Source: Kosakonia quasisacchari
GTDB lineage: Bacteria; Pseudomonadota; Gammaproteobacteria; Enterobacterales; Enterobacteriaceae
NCBI RefSeq assembly: GCF_004331415.1
Contig: NZ_SJOP01000003.1
Span: 186,001-250,000 of the forward strand
Reading direction: 5' to 3'
Length of the DNA stretch: 64,000 bases
Part shown: piece after piece, positions 58,586-64,000 of the stretch
Position numbering within the stretch: the first letter of the stretch is position 1
Layout of the letters: each line of letters starts with the position of its first letter
Notes under the pieces: generated by a model
What the model was told of the DNA's origin: nothing
The model's input: only the letters and a program-made list of their open reading frames with translations
Databases searched by the model: none
Translations under genes and position numbers: made by a program

Positions 58586-61500
58586 GTTTATGGAAGAAAA
58601 TCAGCCTCGGCGTCCTGGTGTTTATCCTGCTGGTGCTGGGCACCGTAGTCTTTCTGGTGGGTACCACCAGTGGGCTGCATCTGTTATTTAAATCGGCCAA
58701 CCGCTGGGTACCGGGGCTGGAAATTAGCCAGGTGACCGGCGGCTGGCGCGATCTCACGCTAAAAAATATCCGTTTTACCCAGCCGGGCGTAGCGGTTAAC
58801 GCCGGCGAAGTACATCTCGCGGTTAAGCTCGGCTGCCTGCGCGACAGCAGCCTGTGCGTGAATGATCTGTCGTTGAAAGATATCAATGTCGTTATCGACA
58901 GCAAAAAAATGCCGCCCGCCGCACCGGTAAAAGAGGAAGAAAGCGGGCCGCTGAACCTCTCTACACCCTACTCGATAACGCTTAGCCGGGTGGCGCTCAA
59001 CAATGTAAACATCAAAATCGACGACACCACCGTCTCGGTAATGGATTTCACCACCGGTTTGAACTGGCAGGAGAAAAACCTGACGCTGAAACCGACATTG
59101 CTACAAGGGCTGCTGATTGCCCTGCCGAAAGTGGCCGATGTGGCGCAAAAAGAGGTCGTTGAACCGAAAATCCAGAATCCGCAGCCGCAGGAAAAACCGC
59201 TCGGCGAAACGCTGAAAGCGCTGTTTGAAAAGCCGCTGCTGCCGGAAATGACCGATGTTCACCTGCCGCTCAACCTCAATATTGAAGAGTTTCGCGGCGA
59301 ACAACTGCGTCTCACCGGCGATACCGACATTCTGGTGCGCAGCTTATTGCTGAAAGTGAGCAGTATCGACGGACAGATGAAGCTCGATGCGCTGGATGTG
59401 GATTCCAACCAGGGGCAGGTGCGCGCCACCGGTAGCGCCCAGTTGCGTGATACCTGGCCGGTGGATATTACGCTCAATACCACGCTGAATATCGATCCGC
59501 TGAAAGGCGAGAAGGTGAAACTGAAAGTCGGCGGCGAAATGCGTAAGCAACTCGACGTTGGCGTGAACCTTTCCGGTCCGGTCGACATGGATTTGCGCGC
59601 GCAAACCCAACTGGCCGAAGCCGGTTTGCCGCTGAATCTGGAGATAACCAGTAAGCAGCTTTACTGGCCGTTTACCGGGGAAAAACAGTACCAGGCCGAT
59701 GACCTGAATCTGAAACTCACCGGCAAAATGACCGACTATACGCTGGCGTTTCGCACGGCGGTGAAAGGCCAGGATGTGCCACCTGCGACCATTACGCTGG
59801 ATGCCAGGGGCAACGAGCAGCAACTGAGCCTTGATAAACTGGTGATCGCTGCGCTGGAGGGTAAAACCGAGTTGAAAGCGCTGCTCGACTGGCAACAGGC
59901 CATCAGCTGGCGCGGGGAGTTGACGCTCAACGGCATCGACACGGCGAAAGCATTTCCGGAATGGCCGTCAAAACTGAACGGCCTGATCAAAACGCGCGGC
60001 AGCCTGTACGGTGGTAGCTGGCAAATGGATGTGCCGGAGCTGAAGCTGAGCGGCAACGTGAAGCAAAACAAGGTCAACGTCGACGGGCAGCTTAAAGGCA
60101 ACAGCTACTTGCAGTGGACGATTCCCGGCTTGCACCTGGAACTGGGGAAAAATAGCGCCGATATCAAAGGCGAGCTGGGCGTTAAAGATCTCAACCTGGA
60201 TGCCACGATTGATGCGCCTGGGCTGAATAACGCGCTGCCGGGTCTGGGCGGCACAGCAAAAGGGCTGGTGAAAATTCGCGGTACGGTGGATGCGCCGCAG
60301 GCGCTGGCGGACATTACTGCGAATAACCTGCGCTGGCAGGCGCTTTCCGTGGCCCGCGTGCGCGTGGAAGGCGATGTGAAATCCAGCGACCAGATTGGCG
60401 GCAAACTGAACGTGCGCGTGGAACGCATTGCCCAGCCTGGGGTGAACCTCAGCCTTGTGACGCTGGCGGCAGATGGCAATGAGCAACAGCACAAACTCCA
60501 GTTGCGCGTGCAGGGCGAGCCGGTTTCTGGGCAGCTTAACCTGGCGGGCAGTTTTGACCGCCAGCAGCAGCGCTGGCAAGGGACACTGAGCGATACCCGC
60601 TTTGCCACGCCGGTTGGCCCGTGGTCGATTAATCGCCCGGTCACGCTGGATTACCGCAACCAGGAACAGAAAATCGCGATCGGCCCGCACTGCTGGTTGA
60701 ACCCGAACGCCGAACTCTGCATTCCGCAAGCCATTGATGCGGGTGCAGAAGGCCGGGCGGTGGTGAACCTTAACCGCTTCGACCTTGCGATGCTGAAACC
60801 CTTTATGCCGGAAACCACGCAAGCTAGCGGTGTGTTCAGCGGTAAAGCGGATGTCAGTTGGGACACCACCAAGGAGGGGCTACCGCAGGGTGAAGTGACG
60901 CTCTCCGGGCGCGGCGTGAAAGTGACGCAGGTGGTGAATGACGCGCCGCTGCCACTCGCGTTTGATACCCTCAATCTCAACGCAAAACTGCGCGATAACC
61001 GGGCCGATCTCGGCTGGCTGATTCGCCTGACCAATAACGGTCAGTTCGATGGCCAGGTGCAAGTTACCGATCCGCAAGGGCGGCGCAATCTGGGCGGCAA
61101 CGTGAATATTCGCAACTTCTCGCTGGCGATGGTGAACGCCATTTTCAGCCGCGGCGAGAAAGCGGCGGGCACGTTGAATGCCAGTTTACGTCTTGGCGGC
61201 AACGTGCAAAGCCCGCAGTTGTTCGGGCAATTGGGGCTTAACGGGCTGGACATTGATGGCAACTTTATGCCGTTTGATATGCAGCCCAGCCAGCTGGCAA
61301 TGAATTTCAACGGCATGAGCTCAACCTTGCAGGGCGTGGTGCGTACCGGGCAGGGGCAGATCAACCTGAGCGGCGATGCCGACTGGAGCCAAATCGATAA
61401 CTGGCGCGCCCGCGTGGCGGCGAAAGGCAGCAAAGTGCGTATTACCGTGCCGCCGATGGTACGTCTCGATGTCTCGCCGGATGTGGTATTCGAAGCGACG

Positions 61501-62358
61501 CCAAGCCTGTTTACGCTGGATGGCAACGTGGATGTACCGTGGGCGCGCATCGTGGTGCATGACTTACCGGAAAGCGCGGTTGGCGTCTCCAGCGATGAAG
61601 TTATGCTGAATAACGACTTGCAGCCTGAGCAGCCAAAAAGCGCGTCGATTCCGATCAACAGCAACCTGACCGTGCATGTCGGCAATAACGTGCGGTTGGA
61701 TGCATTCGGCCTGAAAGCGCGGCTGACGGGCGATCTGAAAGTGGCACAGGATAAGCAGGGGCTTGGGCTCAACGGGCAGATCAACATCCCGGAAGGGCGT
61801 TTCCATGCTTACGGCCAGGATTTGCTGGTGCGTAAAGGCGAGCTGTTATTCTCCGGGCCGCCGGATCAGCCGATGCTGAATATCGAAGCGATTCGTAATC
61901 CAGAATCCACCGCGAACGATGTGATTGCCGGTGTTCGCGTCACTGGCACCGCCGATGAGCCGAAAGCAGAGATCTTCTCCGACCCGGCGATGTCGCAACA
62001 AGAAGCGCTCTCGTACCTGCTTCGTGGCCAGGGGCTGGAGAGCGAACAGAGCGACAGCGCGGCGATGACTTCCATGCTGATTGGCTTAGGGGTTGCACAA
62101 AGTGGTCAGGTTGTGGGTAAAATCGGCGAGACTTTTGGCGTCAGCAATCTGGCGCTGGACACCCAGGGCGTCGGCGACTCCTCGCAGGTGGTGGTTAGCG
62201 GCTATGTGCTACCGGGTCTACAAGTAAAATATGGTGTAGGAATTTTTGACTCACTGGCGACTCTCACGTTACGTTATCGCCTGATGCCTAAGCTGTATCT
62301 TGAAGCGGTGTCTGGCGTAGATCAGGCACTTGATTTGCTCTATCAGTTTGAGTTTTAG
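58582..62358 (+). CDS. tamB: Translocation and assembly module inner-membrane subunit TamB
   Basis: Long bridge-like protein of the AsmA/VPS13 (lipid-transfer) group spanning the periplasm from an inner-membrane anchor to TamA. The 1258 aa (1259 in E. coli) start with one membrane helix (about 7-29, [21 protein letters not shown]), continue as repetitive beta-structure, and end in the DUF490/TamB domain (about 900-1258) with [35 protein letters not shown] and a terminal LLYQFEF. ATGA coupling to tamA indicates balanced synthesis. Confidence 0.97.
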   Translation: MSLWKKISLGVLVFILLVLGTVVFLVGTTSGLHLLFKSANRWVPGLEISQVTGGWRDLTLKNIRFTQPGVAVNAGEVHLAVKLGCLRDSSLCVNDLSLKDINVVIDSKKMPPAAPVKEEESGPLNLSTPYSITLSRVALNNVNIKIDDTTVSVMDFTTGLNWQEKNLTLKPTLLQGLLIALPKVADVAQKEVVEPKIQNPQPQEKPLGETLKALFEKPLLPEMTDVHLPLNLNIEEFRGEQLRLTGDTDILVRSLLLKVSSIDGQMKLDALDVDSNQGQVRATGSAQLRDTWPVDITLNTTLNIDPLKGEKVKLKVGGEMRKQLDVGVNLSGPVDMDLRAQTQLAEAGLPLNLEITSKQLYWPFTGEKQYQADDLNLKLTGKMTDYTLAFRTAVKGQDVPPATITLDARGNEQQLSLDKLVIAALEGKTELKALLDWQQAISWRGELTLNGIDTAKAFPEWPSKLNGLIKTRGSLYGGSWQMDVPELKLSGNVKQNKVNVDGQLKGNSYLQWTIPGLHLELGKNSADIKGELGVKDLNLDATIDAPGLNNALPGLGGTAKGLVKIRGTVDAPQALADITANNLRWQALSVARVRVEGDVKSSDQIGGKLNVRVERIAQPGVNLSLVTLAADGNEQQHKLQLRVQGEPVSGQLNLAGSFDRQQQRWQGTLSDTRFATPVGPWSINRPVTLDYRNQEQKIAIGPHCWLNPNAELCIPQAIDAGAEGRAVVNLNRFDLAMLKPFMPETTQASGVFSGKADVSWDTTKEGLPQGEVTLSGRGVKVTQVVNDAPLPLAFDTLNLNAKLRDNRADLGWLIRLTNNGQFDGQVQVTDPQGRRNLGGNVNIRNFSLAMVNAIFSRGEKAAGTLNASLRLGGNVQSPQLFGQLGLNGLDIDGNFMPFDMQPSQLAMNFNGMSSTLQGVVRTGQGQINLSGDADWSQIDNWRARVAAKGSKVRITVPPMVRLDVSPDVVFEATPSLFTLDGNVDVPWARIVVHDLPESAVGVSSDEVMLNNDLQPEQPKSASIPINSNLTVHVGNNVRLDAFGLKARLTGDLKVAQDKQGLGLNGQINIPEGRFHAYGQDLLVRKGELLFSGPPDQPMLNIEAIRNPESTANDVIAGVRVTGTADEPKAEIFSDPAMSQQEALSYLLRGQGLESEQSDSAAMTSMLIGLGVAQSGQVVGKIGETFGVSNLALDTQGVGDSSQVVVSGYVLPGLQVKYGVGIFDSLATLTLRYRLMPKLYLEAVSGVDQALDLLYQFEF

Positions 62359-62360
62359 CA

Positions 62361-62711
62361 ATGCGAATATTTGTCTACGGCAGTTTACGACGCAAGCAAG
62401 GCAACAGCCACTGGATGACCAATGCTCAGTGGCTGGGGGACTTTTGTGTCGAAAATCATCAGCTGTATAGTCTGGGGCACTATCCGGGTGCAGTAGCCGG
62501 TGAAGGAAGCGTCAAGGGTGAAGTTTATCGCATCGACGCAGCAACGCTCGGTGAGCTGGACGCTTTGCGCACTGCGGGCGGCGAGTATAAACGCCAGTTG
62601 ATCCAGACGCCTTATGGCAGCGCCTGGATGTATGTTTACCAGCGTTCGGTTGAGGGAAAAACCTTGATCGAGAGCGGTAACTGGCTTGACCGCGAGCAGT
62701 ACCAGAAATAA
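62361..62711 (+). CDS. ytfP: YtfP, gamma-glutamylcyclotransferase-fold protein
   Basis: A 116-aa protein of the AIG2/GGCT-like family, two bases after tamB. The fold signature FVYGSLRRKQGNSHWM is at the N-terminus and a conserved Glu in LIQTPYGSAW/GEVYRID region matches the family; its substrate is unknown. Three residues longer at the C-terminus than E. coli YtfP. Likely co-transcribed with tamAB. Confidence 0.92.
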   Translation: MRIFVYGSLRRKQGNSHWMTNAQWLGDFCVENHQLYSLGHYPGAVAGEGSVKGEVYRIDAATLGELDALRTAGGEYKRQLIQTPYGSAWMYVYQRSVEGKTLIESGNWLDREQYQK

Positions 62712-62723
62712 TCAGTCCTGGAG

Positions 62724-62753
62724 AACCGCGCCGCTGGCGCGGTTTTTCTTTTT
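62724..62753 (+). terminator. Intrinsic terminator after ytfP
   Basis: AACCGCGCC, GCT, GGCGCGGTT forms a 9-bp stem followed by TTTCTTTTT. It ends the tamA-tamB-ytfP unit; the next gene starts 22 bases later. Confidence 0.9.
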
Positions 62754-62774
62754 AGCAAAGTAAGGACGAGAAGA

Positions 62775-63227
62775 ATGTTACGTAAGACAGCCTGGGGGCT
62801 TGCCGCAGCGCTGCTGTTGGCAGGCCTTTTTAGTTTTGGCTACCTCACTTATTACCCTTTTCTCCATTTTTTCTGGGGGAGTACCGACCTGATAGCGACC
62901 TCCGTTTCCGCCACAATGCTGGCGACGCTGATTAATGGTTTGTTATTTGCTTTTTCGGGCCTGCTGATGCTGGCTTTGATGTTGCGACAAAATGCCCGGC
63001 AGCGTTTTTCAGCGCAGAGGATTGTGGCAAGGAGCCTGGGAATCGCGCTGGGGAATGTGGCCCTGTTTAGCCTGTTTGTTGCGGGACATAAATTCCTGCT
63101 GGCGCCGCAAATACCGCAAGGCGTTAGCGTGGATATCACCCACGACTATTTCCTCCCGGAATGGGTGCTGAGCACAGTTATTGTGTTGATGCTTTCTGCC
63201 TGGCGGCATAAAGCCCGTCCAGCGTAA
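62775..63227 (+). CDS. Unrecognised four-helix membrane protein
   Basis: I do not recognise this 150-aa protein. It has four hydrophobic segments: about 5-28 (TAWGLAAALLLAGLFSFGYL), 40-69, 85-106 and 130-144, with short loops and a basic second loop (RQNARQRFSAQRIVARS). No enzymatic motif is visible. ACGAGAAGA precedes the ATG weakly. It sits between ytfP and ppa, where E. coli K-12 has the chpS-chpB toxin-antitoxin pair; no trace of that pair is seen here. The coding call rests on an uninterrupted frame, a start just after a terminator and a membrane-protein-like composition. Confidence 0.7.
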   Translation: MLRKTAWGLAAALLLAGLFSFGYLTYYPFLHFFWGSTDLIATSVSATMLATLINGLLFAFSGLLMLALMLRQNARQRFSAQRIVARSLGIALGNVALFSLFVAGHKFLLAPQIPQGVSVDITHDYFLPEWVLSTVIVLMLSAWRHKARPA

Positions 63228-63326
63228 GAGTTTGCCAAAGCGCGCTCCGCTTATCCCATTTCAGCCATTTTGTCGCCAGGATCAGGCAGCGCGGTCATTA
63301 AGCCGACAGCCCATAAAGCCAGGGCG

Positions 63327-63367
63327 AAAAAAAGCCCTGGCCGCATAACGCATACCAGGGCTTTTTT
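63327..63367. terminator. Bidirectional intrinsic terminator before ppa
   Basis: AAAAAAAGCCCTGG and CCAGGGCTTTTTT pair around a 14-base loop. Flanking A and T tracts on both sides let it terminate the membrane-protein gene (plus) and ppa (minus). Confidence 0.88.
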
Positions 63368-63380
63368 CAGATAAAGCGGA

Positions 63381-63911
63381 TTATTTCTTCGCTGCGCGCT
63401 CGAAAGAGGCAATGATTTCTGCTTTAGCCGCTTCAGCGTTGTCCCAGCCGTCCACTTTCACCCATTTGCCTTTTTCGAGATCTTTGTAGTGCTCGAAGAA
63501 GTGCGTGATCTGTGCTTTCAGCAGTTCCGGCAGGTCGTTCACATCTTTAATGTGATCGTACTCTTTGCTCAGTTTGGTGTGCGGAACGGCAACCAGTTTG
63601 GCATCTTCGCCAGACTCGTCGGTCATTTTCAGCACGCCAACCGGGCGGCAGCGGATCACAGAGCCTGGCTCCAGCGGGTACGGCGTCGGCACCAGCACAT
63701 CTACCGGGTCACCATCCAGCGAAAGGGTGTGGTTGATATAACCGTAGTTGCACGGATAGAACATCGCGGTGGACATGAAACGGTCAACGAACAGCGCGCC
63801 GCTTTCTTTGTCGACTTCGTATTTGATCGGGTCAGCGTTAGCCGGAATTTCGATAACAACATAGATATCTTCTGGCAGATCTTTACCCGCCGGGACGTTC
63901 AGTAAGCTCAT
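63381..63911 (-). CDS. ppa: Inorganic pyrophosphatase
   Basis: Essential family I pyrophosphatase that pulls biosynthetic reactions by hydrolysing PPi. The 176 aa equal E. coli Ppa. Metal- and substrate-binding residues lie in DGDPVDVLV and in [17 protein letters not shown] and [23 protein letters not shown] 63911 follows AAAGGAAAC; an in-frame start 51 bases upstream would add a non-conserved leader. Its promoter has a visible -10. Confidence 0.98.
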   Translation of the reverse strand: MSLLNVPAGKDLPEDIYVVIEIPANADPIKYEVDKESGALFVDRFMSTAMFYPCNYGYINHTLSLDGDPVDVLVPTPYPLEPGSVIRCRPVGVLKMTDESGEDAKLVAVPHTKLSKEYDHIKDVNDLPELLKAQITHFFEHYKDLEKGKWVKVDGWDNAEAAKAEIIASFERAAKK

Positions 63912-63951
63912 GTTTGTTTCCTTTAAAATGTGTGGCAAACAAGTGCCGGGT

Positions 63952-63979
63952 ATTATAGCCAACTGGCGGTGAATGTCTT
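63952..63979 (-). promoter_or_regulatory. Sigma-70 promoter of ppa
   Basis: On the minus strand AAGACA (63979-63974), a 16-base spacer and TATAAT (63957-63952) lie about 40 bases upstream of the ppa start. The -10 is perfect; the -35 matches 4 of 6. Confidence 0.6.
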
Positions 63980-64000
63980 GGGCTGTTTTAACGTGCTCAC

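Noticed and set aside
62712..63380. Searched for the chpS-chpB toxin-antitoxin pair expected before ppa in E. coli.
   Set aside because: No matching frames; the interval is filled by one membrane-protein gene and two terminators.

Overview
This window reads as chromosomal DNA of an Enterobacteriaceae bacterium from the E. coli / Enterobacter / Kosakonia / Klebsiella range. Protein after protein matches the E. coli 94-95 min region in sequence, length and order. It is not E. coli K-12: several loci are inserted, replaced or absent. I cannot fix the genus from the sequence alone. There is no prophage, insertion sequence, rRNA or CRISPR array; the accessory material is metabolic, transport and chemotaxis genes placed between conserved core blocks.

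Layout. 1-2180: tail of the psd-mscM unit and rsgA (minus strand). 2275-3709: orn, three identical tRNA-Gly(GCC) genes, and a gene-free AT-rich stretch with DnaA boxes and an IHF-like site that matches the position and content of E. coli datA. 3710-15095: queG, then the superoperon nnr-tsaE-amiB-mutL-miaA-hfq-hflX-hflK-hflC. 15168-19816: yjeT, purA, nsrR, rnr. 20002-24370: an accessory unit of a PLP-dependent cysteine/cysteate lyase-like enzyme, an Asp/Glu-type racemase and a taurine/sulfonate-type ABC transporter, sitting between rnr and rlmB. 24471-29326: rlmB and the yjfIJKLMC membrane cluster. 29367-37854: aidB, three small DUF1471 proteins (yjfN, bsmA, yjfY) and the esterase yjfP, mixed with two MFS transporters and a Cache-type chemoreceptor; the ula ascorbate genes that E. 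coli has here are missing. 38199-39636: the ribosomal operon rpsF-priB-rpsR-rplI with a leader hairpin and an ERIC repeat in its 3' untranslated part. 39911-50403: an EamA transporter, ytfB, fklB, cycA, ytfE, a second chemoreceptor, ytfF, an AraC regulator, qorB and ytfH. 50404-64000: cpdB, cysQ, ytfJ, ytfK, ytfL/paeA, msrA, tamA-tamB, ytfP, an unrecognised membrane protein and ppa.

How the parts work together. Much of the window concerns RNA handling and translation (orn, rsgA, tsaE, miaA, hfq, hflX, rnr, rlmB, queG, tRNA-Gly, S6/S18/L9), envelope building (psd, amiB, ytfB, tamAB) and stress or redox repair (nsrR with its target ytfE and a visible NsrR-type operator, msrA, aidB, nnr). Sulfur appears twice: cysQ in assimilation, and the inserted lyase-racemase-ABC unit, which I infer scavenges an organic sulfur compound such as cysteate or D-cysteine. 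Both chemoreceptor genes carry recognisable sigma-28 (FliA) promoters, so both inserted receptors appear wired into the flagellar regulon.
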